This document shows positions 53,871-64,000 of a stretch of 64,000 nucleotides of DNA, piece after piece. The stretch covers positions 1 to 64,000 of the forward strand of contig JACVRA010000424.1 of NCBI GenBank assembly GCA_019828545.1, written 5' to 3'. This DNA is from Paracamarosporium sp. OC-R06-R3. Its lineage: Eukaryota; Ascomycota; Dothideomycetes; Pleosporales; Didymosphaeriaceae. The notes beneath the pieces were generated by a model that ran no database searches, was not told the DNA's origin, and saw nothing but the letters and a program-made list of their open reading frames with translations. Each line of letters begins with the position of its first letter. The stretch's first letter is position 1. The position numbers were made by a program, and so were the translations under genes.

Positions 53871-54982
53871 ATGGATCGTACCAGAGCCGAATTCCTACAG
53901 GATGTTTTCGGCACGACGGACCAATCAAAAATCTGTATGATGGGAGACCAGTTTTGGGATGAGGAACACTGTCGTGGAAGTATTAAACTCACACTTCCAT
54001 ATGAAGCGCCCAACCACCCTCCCCTACCTTCTATACAAGAAATATCAAGCGCCAAAAACACAAAGGATAATCTCAAAGCCGAGTTGGGACGATGTCCTAT
54101 CCGTAGGGTAGGCCCATGTGTTGTCAAATTTAGTAGTGACATCAGAATTTTGCAAGTAAGTTCAACCCACTCGAGGAGTTAACACAGATTGACCAACAGT
54201 CCCAGGAAGCAGAAAACCTACTTTGGCTTGCAAAAAAAACTAAAGTCCGGGTGCCGAAAGTATACGCGGTATATCAGACGACCATAGCTCCTAGCCAAGG
54301 AGGAATAAAGTATTCTGCCAAAGGATTTGTAAGCAACTTTCTGGTCATGGAGTTCTTAGATGGTATTTCTATGTCCCATGACAAGTTTCACGCTATGGAT
54401 AAATCGGATCAGGATACTATCCTAGAAAGGCTTGGCGAACAAATACAGCTTCTACGGTCCGTTGAACCTGAAGGTAACGGATATTATGGCCGAATTGACT
54501 ACCAGGGCTGGTCCCCCCTAACTACATTCGTCCAATCGGTGATGGTACCAGGCCTCCGAGGACCTTATGATACTCATGAGGACTTCCTATCAGCCTTTCT
54601 CTTGGCATACGAAACTCAGGCAGCGTTATCTAGCTTTCAGCCGGACTATTATCCACATGACCTCGAGTTTTATTCTAAAATAAAGCGTGTTCTTGGTGCT
54701 AGTAGAGAATCTAGACCAGTGCTGACACACTTTGATCTAAGGTGGGAAAACATTATAGTGTGGCCTATCGACAAGACCGCAGAAGGGAAAGGCAAAGATT
54801 GGCAAGTGACGTTAATCGATTGGGATCATGCCGGTTGGGCACCTGCTTATATGCAAAAGCCATCCATTATGCAGCGGATATACACAAACATGGAAATGCT
54901 AGTCCAGCTCGGGTTCAGCGAAGACGAATACAAAGCAGAGACCGACGCTTTGTGTTGGCGCGACCTGTGGGAGCTTCTGTAG
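53871..54982 (+). CDS. APH-like (aminoglycoside-phosphotransferase fold) kinase
   Basis: Exons 53871-54155 and 54200-54982 (intron 54156-54199, 44 nt) give 355 residues. The protein-kinase-like fold is clear: CVVKFSSDI (lysine of strand 3), VRVPKVYAVY, NFLVMEFLDGISM (hinge), the catalytic loop VLTHFDLRWENIIV and the metal-binding LIDWDHAGWAPAYM. This is the fungal APH/phosphotransferase expansion, whose members phosphorylate small molecules or unknown targets; they seldom give antibiotic resistance. The gene and its flanks are AT-richer than neighbouring genes and it borders a MITE-like repeat, as for an accessory or recently gained gene. Frame intact, so it is likely active. Confidence 0.85.
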
Positions 54983-55843
54983 ATAGATGTATGTTGTAAC
55001 TTGACGCTACCCATTGGAATTTTGTCTTTTTGGATTCTTGTTTCATTATGTGCGTAGTAGAACAGGTTCTCGGTGGGTCCTCATGATAGGACTGGTAGCA
55101 CAAAGATGAAGAAAACTATGCTATATTACTATGTTGTTGCGTACTGCATCGTACGCCTATATCCAATCAGTGAGGGGACTCATTGCCAACCCAGCCAGGC
55201 GAGTGAGTGACCAAGCAGGAGAATCAAGAGACAAGAGTAGGCCAAGTATTGTTGCATGTTGTACACTTTTTCGATACAATGTGCACAATGTGTGTAATGA
55301 TAAGATGCCTGAAGTTCTGTAAGAGTGATGCACGAGTGTAGTTTATGTAACACAAGGAGACAAAGGAAAGTAAGCACTACCAGTACAGATGCGATGTTCT
55401 CATGCACATTAGGTGTCTACCATAGAAGCCAAAAACTCGTAAGTAAAGCAATCATATGTCTGTCCAGATCATCACCCTCTCTCCGCCTTCCGTACGCAGT
55501 CAGAAAGCGTCCTCCTAGGCTAGTCACCTATGACACCACCTGGCCATAAATGTCGTGATTATTGATCACCACAGTTCAATAAGCTTACGTACATGTATGA
55601 AGTCCGTCCAAAGAGAAAAGGAAAGAGAAAGACCTCCGTCAATTGTATTCCGTATACAGGGTTCAGGACACTGGTTCGCACACATGCTGAACTTCAGTCA
55701 ATGGCGAAGTTCTTGAATCGATGAAAGTACTCCAAAATCAACCAGGGTACGTCGTAGCGTGAAAACACACTGCACAGCACCGACGTCTCACAAAGCTTTA
55801 CCAACAATCCATTAGACCAACAACCCATATCTTGTATGCTGTC
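54983..55843. other. 861-base intergenic region
   Basis: AT-rich, between the kinase (plus) and a small minus-strand gene, so convergent 3' ends. Only short open frames; no repeat recognised. Confidence 0.4.
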
Positions 55844-56275
55844 TCAAAGGTTTGGTGTCCAGAGACCGGGTTGGTGTTGTTGATTCAGTTCTTGAAGTAC
55901 GTTGGCGATCCAGGCATTGAAGACCTCCATCTCATGCTGCTCCTGGGTGTGCTCGGGGTCGTGTTGCACGGGGGGAACGGAAACGGCTCCAACGAGGGTA
56001 TCGAAGGAAGTTAGATTCGAATGCCGGCCAAGCGCCCTTAGAACGATATCTGGTGAGAAACCTTTCACCTGGATATTGGGAGGTTGGCCAGCTGTAACAT
56101 CTGAGCGGTAGATCTTGCAGGTGTATTTCTTATTGCTGTCACCGTCGGCGTCGACTTCAATATAGAGTCCTGGCTTCGAGTCCCGTTTCCTGATTCCGGT
56201 TACCACCTTATGCCCACGTTGATTTGCGGCGGGGACATTGCCTGTAGCTGCCATGGTGAATTGATTGACTGACAT
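55844..56275 (-). CDS. Small hypothetical protein
   Basis: A 143-residue single-exon protein. It is soluble and mixed in charge, with RGHKVVTGIRKRDSKPGLYIEVDADGDSNKK (recognisable by RGHKVVTGIRK), a Tyr/Cys strand (YTCKIYRSD), VKGFSPDIVLRALG and a C-terminal helix (HEMEVFNAWIANVLQELNQ). The beta-rich first half and helical end suggest a compact fold, but I recognise no family. ATG at 56275; a second Met at codon 8 is possible. Open frame length and codon bias support a real gene. Confidence 0.6.
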   Translation of the reverse strand: MSVNQFTMAATGNVPAANQRGHKVVTGIRKRDSKPGLYIEVDADGDSNKKYTCKIYRSDVTAGQPPNIQVKGFSPDIVLRALGRHSNLTSFDTLVGAVSVPPVQHDPEHTQEQHEMEVFNAWIANVLQELNQQHQPGLWTPNL

Positions 56276-57661
56276 GAATGCGAAAAGTAATAGGAGGCGT
56301 CGAAATCAGTTATGATGAGAGCGCGGGAAAGTTGGTGGATTGTCAAATTTTTCGGAGAGAAGAGAAGCTAATATATACCTTTGTTTGTGCTTCAATTGGT
56401 ACAAAGTCAACACTATCTATGAGTTAATTTACCTTTCCATAATAGTAGTTCATTCGTACCAGGTTGGGACTAACATCATCCCAAACAACTTTAGCGTGCG
56501 GGAAACTTATAGTGCATGAAATTAGCGGTGTAGGAGATTTGTAGTACAGAAGTTTACAGTGTATACAGGGTTGCAGTGCAGCAGTTTTCGTCGTAGAGGT
56601 TTGCAGCACCGGCATCACAATCTTGTATCGTGTTCTAACAAGTCATTCCCTCGTTTTCGTTCTTCCCATCTACTTTTCTAATAGCCAGCGATTCTTGGGA
56701 AACAAGAAATGAGATTGTGACGATGCGGACGGACGGACGGGCGCATGCATGTGCACATGCACCTTCACGTTAGCACAGCAGATATTGCGAGATTGTCCAC
56801 TCTCGCACACCGAATGCACGCTATTGAAAGCGACCTTGTGACCTTTCTGAAAAAGCAACATGGCGAAGAGTGGCTCGACGTCTGCTTAGTCTCTTGCACC
56901 TGACTTCTCCATGTCGTACCCACACAACCATGACGCTCGCTCAATTAAAGGTACAGCTGCAGTGTGTAGCTCTGCTGTGGTACCGACTCACCAGGGTCCC
57001 ACGCTGAGCCAACACCAACTCGATCGCTCGCTCATTTGCCTTGACGGTTATGGATCCGACCCACTCCAATATCCGTGCACTCTCGCTGCCCACACTGCTT
57101 TGGCTTATACAACTCATCTGGGTACCATTTGCCGATTTCCTGACCCAGCGTAGTTGTCTCTGCCGTATCGCATATGGCGATATCATTCTTATTATTCAGC
57201 GCTAGCTGTTTGGAGCTTGGATGGCATTGAGGGGCGCCGCTGCCGGAGCAGAAGACGCTCTAGTCCATGGCAGCCAAGGGGCTCTTCGTTTACCCATCGC
57301 CCTCGTTATCAAAGTACGTCACACAAAGCGCCGCATGGCTATGCTTTTTCACCCTCGCCGACCCTCGCAACCTACACGTCCTCCACATCTGCACTTCTCA
57401 GTAGATACACGGCACAGCACTGTAACAAAAGTGCAAACATATGCTCACATCATGAATTCGTATAGACTTCCCTCGACATAACACAGCATCCGTGCATCTC
57501 CCGCCTACCCAGCACTCTACATTCCCTCAAGACAGCAGAAACCCCAATCCCACCCCCACCCCCACCCCTTCCTCACACGCATAAACCAAACCCCCAAAGC
57601 CCTCAACACCATACCCACATAATACTTCTCCACGATTCAACCCCCCCCAACACCAACCCAA
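56276..57661. other. 1.4-kb intergenic region with C-rich 3' end
   Basis: No gene supported. GGAC units at about 56728-56741 and a run of CCCCAC repeats at about 57548-57570 are simple repeats. The C-rich right end forms the 3' flank of the DUF2855 gene. The left end is the promoter of the small hypothetical gene. Confidence 0.45.
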
Positions 57662-58918
57662 TTACAACCTAACAACCCTCCCCTCATCCCCCCCAACCTG
57701 ATCCTTGCAAAACGCCTCCCAGCCCCCCTCCCACGCCCCCATCCCCTCCCCCCACACCAACCGCGTCCCCCGAATCGCCCCCCTACCCTTGAACTCCCCC
57801 CAAGCAGCCTCAAACTCCTCGAAATACTTCTCCCCACCCACCTCAATCCCCTTCTCCCGCAGCACATTCGCATTCACCTGGACGCCGTCGCCGCGCTGGG
57901 TGCGCCCCTGCATGAGGGTTTGTGCGTCCGCGGGGCGGTTGTCGCCTCCGACGAAGAGGCGGGTTAGCGGGATGTTATGCGAGGTGGATAGGGGGGAGAG
58001 GGCGGCAGTGTAGGCGGAGAAAGTGCCTGGGCGGGCGCCGAAGTCGATGAGGAGGGTGCGGGTAGGGGGGGTGGTCTGGGTGGAGAGGAGGCGCGCTGCG
58101 GCGGGGGCGTCGGCGTTGGTGAGAGCCTGGTCATAGAGGCCGCTTTGTTTGAGGAGGGGGGTGGACTTCTCGGATGAGACGCCGAGGATGATGGATGGGC
58201 GGTGCTGCTGGGGGCGCGCGTGCCGCAGGCTGTATGCGAAGGACATGCCTGTTTTGCCGGCTGCGTTGAGGAGGATGACGGCGGTGTTGTCGAGATTGGC
58301 GTCGGCGGCGGTCCAGGGGCCTTCGCCTGCGGGGTGGATGAGGTGCTTTGGGTCCCAGGCGAAGCCGAAGGTGCTGAGGTTGTAGCTTGTGCCGAAGAGC
58401 ACGTGCATGAGGGCGTCCCAGCCTAGGCTGTCTTCTCCTTTTTCTTGCTTGAGCTGGGAGAGGGGCGGGTTCACGGTGAGCCGGTTGTATATCGTCCAGA
58501 GATGCTGTCTGTGCGGGTTGGTGACGAGGATTTGGTTTTTGTAGGCTGTAGGCGAGATGGAGACGTCCCAGGTTCCGGAGCCGATATGCACGTAGCCGTA
58601 TACGCTTGCACCTGAGGGGATATTTGGGACGGTGGAATCCACGACCTCGGCGTAGCCCCAGCCGGCTATGGTTGCGTATTTGGTGCGGTCGTTGTATGGT
58701 TCTGGGGTGTTTTCGGGCAGCGGGTAGACGTCCCACCAGCCCAGTGCAAAACCGAGGTTAGCATAGGTGAAGTTGTTTGTAGTTAGGCCCACGATCTTGG
58801 TCTTGAGGCGCAGAGAGGATGGCGCGAGGGGTTGTGGCTCTGTCGGCGGGATGGTCACGAGCCGATGTTTGGAGTAGTTGCCCAGATCAAAGACGTGGAT
58901 CACGGAAGCTTCGGCCAT
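57662..58918 (-). CDS. DUF2855 family protein
   Basis: A 418-residue single-exon protein of the fungal/bacterial DUF2855 family, a distant relative of MDR-type reductases. Landmarks are VGLTTNNFTYANLGFALGWWDVYPLPE near residue 43 (recognisable by NNFTYANLG), KYATIAGWGYAEVVDS, VYGYVHIGS, a long helix-rich centre (FAWDPKHLIHPAG) and a Rossmann-like AVILLNAAGKTGMSFAYSL with GVSSEKS. A reductase acting on unknown substrates is plausible; family members occur in secondary-metabolite loci, but no such neighbours are seen here. Codon use is strongly GC-biased, which creates long antisense frames. Confidence 0.85.
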   Translation of the reverse strand: MAEASVIHVFDLGNYSKHRLVTIPPTEPQPLAPSSLRLKTKIVGLTTNNFTYANLGFALGWWDVYPLPENTPEPYNDRTKYATIAGWGYAEVVDSTVPNIPSGASVYGYVHIGSGTWDVSISPTAYKNQILVTNPHRQHLWTIYNRLTVNPPLSQLKQEKGEDSLGWDALMHVLFGTSYNLSTFGFAWDPKHLIHPAGEGPWTAADANLDNTAVILLNAAGKTGMSFAYSLRHARPQQHRPSIILGVSSEKSTPLLKQSGLYDQALTNADAPAAARLLSTQTTPPTRTLLIDFGARPGTFSAYTAALSPLSTSHNIPLTRLFVGGDNRPADAQTLMQGRTQRGDGVQVNANVLREKGIEVGGEKYFEEFEAAWGEFKGRGAIRGTRLVWGEGMGAWEGGWEAFCKDQVGGDEGRVVRL

Positions 58919-59432
58919 GTTGGATGTGTTTTGTGTAGGTTTGGAGTTGACGGGAAGGAATTGTTACTTCATAAGTATTCCAGTGATCTGCCACAACATT
59001 CTAATCGAACTTCGTGGGGTACATAACATTATGCTTACAGGGCGGTACACAGACCATTTCACCTATTCAGGACATAGTTCGCTTGGCATTCCAAATCGTC
59101 GCGTGGAATTCCACCCGACAGCCGAGAAACAGAGTGCTGCGCTGCAATAGGTAATTGATTACACTTCGGAGCCGCAGGATTGCGCTTCGGCCGAGGCACG
59201 CAGGTAGATGGTTCCCGTTAGGGTTATTCGGAGGTCAATCGAGGTATTCCACTACCTAAGGCACACCGCTAAGGTATACAAACCACACAGCGATAGCGAC
59301 AGCGTTATCTCGAAACAAATCCACCAAACAACGGTAATACATTGACTACCGATAAGTCTACTCACTACATCTATCTATATTTTTCTAGATTCTTTTGTTC
59401 TATAAAAAGTCGGCGTAGGCCGGAATACAAAG

Positions 59433-59468
<36 letters not shown>

Positions 59469-59943
59469 AGGTGATTCCCCCAGGAAGATTCGCACGAGAA
59501 AGTCGTAATAGACTAGGATTTGAACGCGTAAGCTGTGGGCGGCTTAGCATTTGACACTGATGCTCGCGTCCGCTTATCAAGCTTGACATTTGCAACAGAT
59601 TACGGTTGCTCTCCTTGGAGGCAGACGAGGTGTCGCGGTGTGGCAGCACTACGACACCTCACAGTTCCATCTTGACAATACACTATATCTACAACAACTT
59701 ATACCAGGGAAGCACTGCTTCTCCAACAGTAAGCTTACGAGCCACCAAGCTGGTATAAACGAAGCATGAACGAACCAACCAACACCACAACCAGCTAAAA
59801 TCTCAGGATGAAAACCTTTTAGTCCCCCCGCCGCATTATTCGGCCATCCAGAACCAACTATACATGTCCGAAGGACCTAAGAATCAAGGCCTCGGTGCAT
59901 ACTAGCCAGCACGCTGCATATAAAGATGGTGCTGCTGATCAGA
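58919..59943. other. 1-kb intergenic region with A30 tract
   Basis: Contains the promoter of the DUF2855 gene, a 30-base A run at 59438-59467 and, 40-60 bases to its right, a minus-strand GTTCAAATC that resembles a pol III B box. No protein gene seen. Confidence 0.5.
59438..59467. repeat. A30 homopolymer tract
   Basis: Thirty consecutive A, the longest homopolymer in the window. On the minus strand it is a T30 run downstream of a B-box-like motif (59513-59526). Confidence 0.95.
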
Positions 59944-61067
59944 CTAGTTCTCGCCAGCGTCGGACTCTTCCCCTTCGCGATCCATATCAAGCTCCAAAGG
60001 ATCTGCCTCCGCTTCGAGCACAACAGAATAGCGATCTGCAGGCCAGTAGAGTGGGAATGACTGCTCTTCATACGCCTGGACGTCAATATGCGGGTCCGCA
60101 GCCTTCAGGATAGCGTGGTTGATGGCCCAAGGCGCATGCGCGGGAGAAGGAAATTCATCACTGTCTCTCAGCAAGGCCCAGAATCTAAGCTGCACACACG
60201 GCGGCATCTTGCGCCCGTCCAACTGGGCCAAGGTTCGCACTACGGCGGCTACACGGTTCACCATAGCTTCGCCCGACTCGTCAGGTGCCCTGAACATCAA
60301 GCATGCCCACGAGTAGAAATTGTTCAGGGTGTTGGGTTTGAAGGGGTTGTACCCCATCTTGAGGACGAGGCGATGGAGGTTGGGGAAGAGCTTGCGTATG
60401 GTATCAACGTCGTCGAGCCAGTGTGTCCACATATGTTCCATTTGCCACGAGCAAGGCGACGCTTCCAAGGGATAGAATAGGTGAACGAATCGGATATGTT
60501 CGTAGGGCATTCCAAGGTGCTTCGGGATCGAGAAGTCGCGATGGGTGCCACGCCCGATCTCGAAAATGTTCTCCTTATATGCCAAGGATGAAGCTTCGTG
60601 GTAGATGCGACGGCAAACAGCGAGCATAGCCCACTCGTTGTCACGACCCCATGTATGCTCAGCGCCGTGATCCATGATGGTGGGATTTAGCCTCATACGG
60701 ATCGCGCGGAGTTTTAGGACAGCGTGCACGTAGATTTTATTTCTAAGCTCGCCTGGAAGATCAAGAAAGCTGCACCCGGCATGATCTTTCCTAGGGTCGG
60801 TATCCTGGATTGTGGTCGGTGTCTATAGTCTGTTAGTAGCATGCTTTAGATTAGTTAGAGGAAAAGACTTACATAGTACTCCACATAAGGATACGGCTCC
60901 ATGTTTCGACTAGGCTGTACAATACAGCAGCCTTCGAAATGGCAACATTTGTGCGGGCAGCGACAGCTCAGTGCGCGTCTCATAAGAAAAGGGGGACCTT
61001 CCCTGGTTAGCGGGACACTCATTGTGACAGTTTTGAAGTGGCCAAGCTGCTTTATATTGTCGGACAT
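59944..61067 (-). CDS. 2EXR/F-box-like fungal protein with Cys-rich N-terminus
   Basis: Exons 61067-60873 and 60822-59944 (intron 60823-60872, 50 nt, CTAAC branch) give 357 residues. The second exon begins with SFLDLPGELRNKIYVHAV, the motif with which fungal 2EXR/F-box-like proteins start, followed by LAVCRRIYHEASSLAYKENIFEIG, its second landmark. The rest is helical with Trp and His residues (WQMEHMWTHWLDDVDTIRKLF) and an acidic tail. The first exon is Cys-rich (RRALSCRCPHKCCHFEGCC), which may bind metal or be non-conserved. Possible role as adaptor in protein turnover, unproven. A second Met at 61022 could be the start. Confidence 0.72.
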
Positions 61068-61314
61068 AAGCAGTTGGAGAAGATGACTCTAGTTCCAGGC
61101 GACTCTTCAGTACGCGTTCCAAGCCGGTTGAGGCTCGAGTTGTCTGAGTTTAGGGTGGAGTGGCAGTGGTGCAAATATGCACGCAAGTGATAGCTATATC
61201 ACACCCAGTTAACAATGCGAAGAAAGAAACTTCTCGCTAGTGATTTCGCACGGTTGAACAATGTTGCAGAAAGTAGTCGTTGGCGCAACGGTCCCACTCC
61301 ATTGTTCATGTTAA
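61068..61314. other. Spacer between 2EXR-like and metallo-beta-lactamase-fold genes
   Basis: About 250 bases; promoter of the 2EXR-like gene and 3' UTR of the next. No gene seen. Confidence 0.35.
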
Positions 61315-62400
61315 TCAACCGCTTTCTTGTTTATACTCTTCCCCAGAAGCTAATGTTATCAGCTTGGTCGGGATAGAGCTTCGCCGCTTAGCCTCATCAC
61401 CTTCGTACAACATGCTCTCGATCTTTTCTGCCTCAAATTTCCCAATCCGAGTCTGCCTGACAGACAGTCCCCGGTTGTTCTTGTCGGCATCGTGCGCGCT
61501 GATCCAAGTTTGAGCATACAGACTACGTGCAATGTGCATACCACCAGGAGAGCCGGCAGAGATGTTCCCACCCAAGTACCATGGGTTTTCCACGCGATCG
61601 AAAGAGTGTATCAGAGCAGTCAGGGGCAGTGCGGCCTCGCTAACTAGATGAGAAGACGCGTATGGCTGAACGACTTCATAAGGCACACCGTGCGGTGAAT
61701 ACACAACTGACAGCGTCTTTTCCCGGTCATTATAGGGTGCTGGCACGATAGTCCGCGGCGAAGATGCTATAGTGCGAAAAGATCGCGGCGATGCAGGAGG
61801 GCTAAGAGGAGGCTCGGGAAGGTCCAAGTACCGTCCAGGACTAGTTGGAAGTGCACTGCAAGGGGGCCGATATGTGATTCCGATAGCATGGTGCACGCGG
61901 GACACGTCTCTTTTCGCAGGTATCCACGTCACCGTGACTTCTCCACAGGAGCCTCGTGGTGATGTAGGTGGAAGGACCAAGCGATATATGGATTGCTTGT
62001 TGCCTTCGTCGAACTTTGGCAACGCCTGAACTAGCTCTTCCCTGAAGTGTCTCCACGAACGTATCTTCTTTGCCGCTGCCGGGATCGCCAGAATGGTGGA
62101 CTGACAATCTTTAGGGAGCTGCCGTAAGGTTTCCTCATGGCAGTGGTCGGGTTTGTCTTGCGAGATGAGTATCAGATCCGGCTCTTCCAGCTCTTCCAAA
62201 GAAGATATACACGGCTTGGTCCTCTGCTCTGATATGGAGAAGAAGCTACCAATGATAGTTGCAGGGCCGGTCAACCACGGGTCGACAAGTATGGTGAAGG
62301 AGCCCGGGAAGAGGCCTGGAGATGCAATGGGTGCAGCTGGAGGGCTAAAAGTGAGCAAAAAAGCAGTGTCACCGTTCAGCGACTTGACGGTGAGGGACAT
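61315..62400 (-). CDS. Metallo-beta-lactamase-fold protein with degenerate metal site
   Basis: A 361-residue single-exon protein. The chain begins with the beta strands of the UlaG-like MBL fold (MSLTVKSLNGDTAFLL, FTILVDPWLTGPA). Where MBL enzymes carry H-x-H-x-D-H it reads ISQDKPDHCHEETL, so the first two histidines are replaced by Gln-Asp-Lys while D-H remains. The middle has a Ser/Pro-rich insertion (LPEPPLSPPASPRSF). A later beta strand pair (TLSVVYSPHGVPYEVVQPY) and GGNISAGSPGGMHIAR complete the fold. A non-catalytic or altered-metal family member is likely. This resembles a conserved fungal family; function unknown. Confidence 0.72.
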   Translation of the reverse strand: MSLTVKSLNGDTAFLLTFSPPAAPIASPGLFPGSFTILVDPWLTGPATIIGSFFSISEQRTKPCISSLEELEEPDLILISQDKPDHCHEETLRQLPKDCQSTILAIPAAAKKIRSWRHFREELVQALPKFDEGNKQSIYRLVLPPTSPRGSCGEVTVTWIPAKRDVSRVHHAIGITYRPPCSALPTSPGRYLDLPEPPLSPPASPRSFRTIASSPRTIVPAPYNDREKTLSVVYSPHGVPYEVVQPYASSHLVSEAALPLTALIHSFDRVENPWYLGGNISAGSPGGMHIARSLYAQTWISAHDADKNNRGLSVRQTRIGKFEAEKIESMLYEGDEAKRRSSIPTKLITLASGEEYKQESG

Positions 62401-63509
62401 GTTTGCCTGAAGGCAAGCCTCGGGCGGGGGGCGTGTATTGAGGCAGGCGTCATTGAGGATGCGAAGGCTGGGCGTGGAGGATTAGCGGCGGCACCATGGC
62501 TGGCAGGTAGGTTTACGCGGGCGCTCAGACATGGATTGTTGGCTGGGGTGAAAGGAAGCGACGATGGGCGACAGGATCTTTGCAGCTGGCTGCCAACATT
62601 CACGAGACGAACCATGCTCGACAACATGGCCATTTCGAAGGCAATGCATCCATCAACGAGAGATGCGGCTAATCGCAGCAGCTACAGCGCCATCGCCTGC
62701 ATCAGCTTGGGTGTCGCCCTGAGGGAGGCCGTCGGCGGGAGGCGGCAGTAGGAGCAGTGGCTATCACGGGCTGCAACAGCATTGACAAATCACGAGACGG
62801 CGGGCGATGGAAACACGCTGGGACGACGACAGGCTGCAGCACGTCACCTTTGTGACTGGGGATGCTGGCGGTGAGTAGGCGGAGGCGCAGCGTGCTCGTG
62901 GGAGTGAAACACAGCTCCCCCCCATGGCAGCGGTTGGACTGACAGCCATCTCACAGCGATGCAATTTGTCGCAGCGGCAGAGAGGCCGGCCGCGGATTGG
63001 GCAGCCGGCGGGCGTGGGCAGACAGGAGCTCCCCGGTCAGCCTGTCAGAGCTCCGCCATTGTTGCCAGCTTGCCGGCCAGCTTGCTCAGGGACCAGAGGC
63101 GGCGCTGCTGCTGTGCTGCCGCCACCGTCACCCGGCTGCAGGGCACGAGCTGCAAGTGTCTGGGGAGCTGATTGCATTGCCCGCGACTGATGCGCGCCGC
63201 TCGAGGTTCCAGCGGCGAGCTGCCCAGAAGGGATTCGGGCGGACTCGACTCCTCCCCCACTTCACCTCTTTCAAGCCCCTCATTATCCGCCGCAAACTGC
63301 CAGAGCTTGCTTTGTGCCCGCCAGCCCGCCCTCTCCTGCCACCAACCGCCCACGGCTGCGTGCGCACAGCTCTCCCACAGCTCACCCATAGCTCAGGCCC
63401 GCGCCCAAAGAGCTCCCTGGAGCTGCCGCAAGCTCCTCGCCCGCCATTGACGACGCCCCGACCGCCCCGCTGCTGCTCGCCCACCGCGCTCGGCTCTGCC
63501 CGAGCGTAG
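62401..63509. other. 1.1-kb GC-rich upstream region of the last gene
   Basis: No gene supported. GC-rich with long spurious frames on both strands. It should hold the divergent promoters of the MBL-fold gene (minus) and the zinc-finger-like gene (plus). Confidence 0.45.
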
Positions 63510-64000
63510 ATGCTGGCCGCCATGCCGCCCAGGGCCTCGCTCACGGGCTCCTTCTCCGTGTCCGACGAGAACAATGTCGTCGTCTGCCCGCTGCGCAACC
63601 ACGACGGCTCTGCCTGTCGCAAGCGCTGCACCGGCGTGCGTCCTCTGCTCCTCCTCCTCACCCTTCACCTCCCCGCGCGCTCACGTCATGCCCCGATCCT
63701 CCTCTCGAGCTCCCACAACACCAGCTGACGCACCATGCTGCACAGGAGAAACGCTACCGCTCCATGCAAGAGCACATCCGCCGCGCCCATCCCGAGCACT
63801 ACATCTCGAAGCTCCCCGCCACCGAGGAGAGCTTCACGCTGATGGTCAGCACGCCGCCGCAGCCGATACAACAGCCCCAGCTCCCTCCCGCTACAACAAC
63901 CCCAGGTTGGTGCCCACGTCTCTCCACCTCAGCGGGGACTGACACATTGGCAAGGCTACGACATTGGCGAGCACAATGCCTTCTTCCACGAGCAGTACGG
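63510..64000 (+). CDS. Fungal C2H2-like zinc-finger protein, 5' part (runs off right edge)
   Basis: Exons 63510-63635, 63746-63905 and from 63955 onward. The first two exons join VVCPLRNHDGSACRKRCTG to EKRYRSMQEHIRRAHPEHYI, giving two Cys and two His in the spacing of a variant C2H2 finger. This is followed by SKLPATEESFTLMV, a proline- and glutamine-rich linker, and GYDIGEHNAFFHEQY at the window edge. It resembles a conserved Pezizomycotina protein with this N-terminal finger, often annotated as a possible regulator. The rest is outside the window. ATG 63522 is an alternative start. Confidence 0.75.

Noticed and set aside
58131..58736. A 201-codon frame on the minus strand inside the DUF2855 gene
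   Set aside because: It is the +1/-1 shadow of the DUF2855 coding frame, with Arg/His/Pro-rich content typical of such shadows.
59495..59610. A tRNA gene on the minus strand
   Set aside because: Only the B-box-like T-loop fits; the T stem does not pair and no A box or anticodon stem with a proper 7-base loop exists.

Overview
The window is nuclear DNA of a filamentous ascomycete, most likely a Dothideomycete (Pleosporales-like). Supporting signs are dense genes on both strands, short introns (mostly 44-100 nt, GT...AG, often with a CTRAY-like branch point), two Zn2Cys6 regulators, fungal-only families (WSC sensor, DUF2855, fungal BTB and F-box/2EXR proteins), a mitochondrial ClpP, and a Fot1/pogo-like transposase cut by the left edge. 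The order is inferred, not proven. Exon boundaries were joined by hand from reading frame plus splice signals.

Layout. 1-234: start of a Fot1/pogo-like transposase. 0.6-9.3 kb: cupin, SDR, a head-to-head mitochondrial pair (ClpP and an Mhr1/mL67-like protein), a proline-rich scaffold-like protein and the cohesin acetyltransferase Eco1. 10-20.6 kb: GNAT acetyltransferase, nitrilase, a sugar transporter divergent from a Zn2Cys6 factor, and a large probably mitochondrial protein. 20.6-25.7 kb: gene-poor, containing only a WSC-domain sensor with a very long upstream region. 25.7-32.9 kb: a small hypothetical gene, then a local family of BTB/POZ genes (two intact, one frameshifted, one possible fragment) with an F-box/LRR-like gene among them. 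33.1-38.8 kb: three minus-strand genes, an allantoate/nicotinate-family permease, a Zn2Cys6 factor and quinolinate phosphoribosyltransferase. 40.7-53.3 kb: a run of accessory metabolic genes (DHA1-type MFS exporter, zinc-independent MDR oxidoreductase, secreted BBE-like FAD oxidase, bZIP/DUF3425 factor, aldo-keto reductase, secreted alpha/beta hydrolase, secreted type-B carboxylesterase). 53.3-56.3 kb: AT-richer tract with an APH-like kinase and a small hypothetical. 57.6-64 kb: DUF2855 protein, 2EXR/F-box-like protein, degenerate metallo-beta-lactamase-fold protein, and the 5' part of a zinc-finger-like gene that leaves the window.

How it may work together. The 40.7-53.3 kb block has the parts expected of a catabolic or small specialised-metabolite locus (transport, pathway-type regulator, redox enzymes, two secreted hydrolases) but no PKS, NRPS or terpene synthase in view. 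The 33-38.8 kb trio could link uptake of a pyridine carboxylate or ureide-like anion to NAD precursor synthesis. The ClpP/mL67 pair shares a 45-bp promoter and may co-express mitochondrial proteolysis and mitoribosome functions. All three are inferences from order and family; expression data would be needed. No rRNA, convincing tRNA, CRISPR or viral gene was found.
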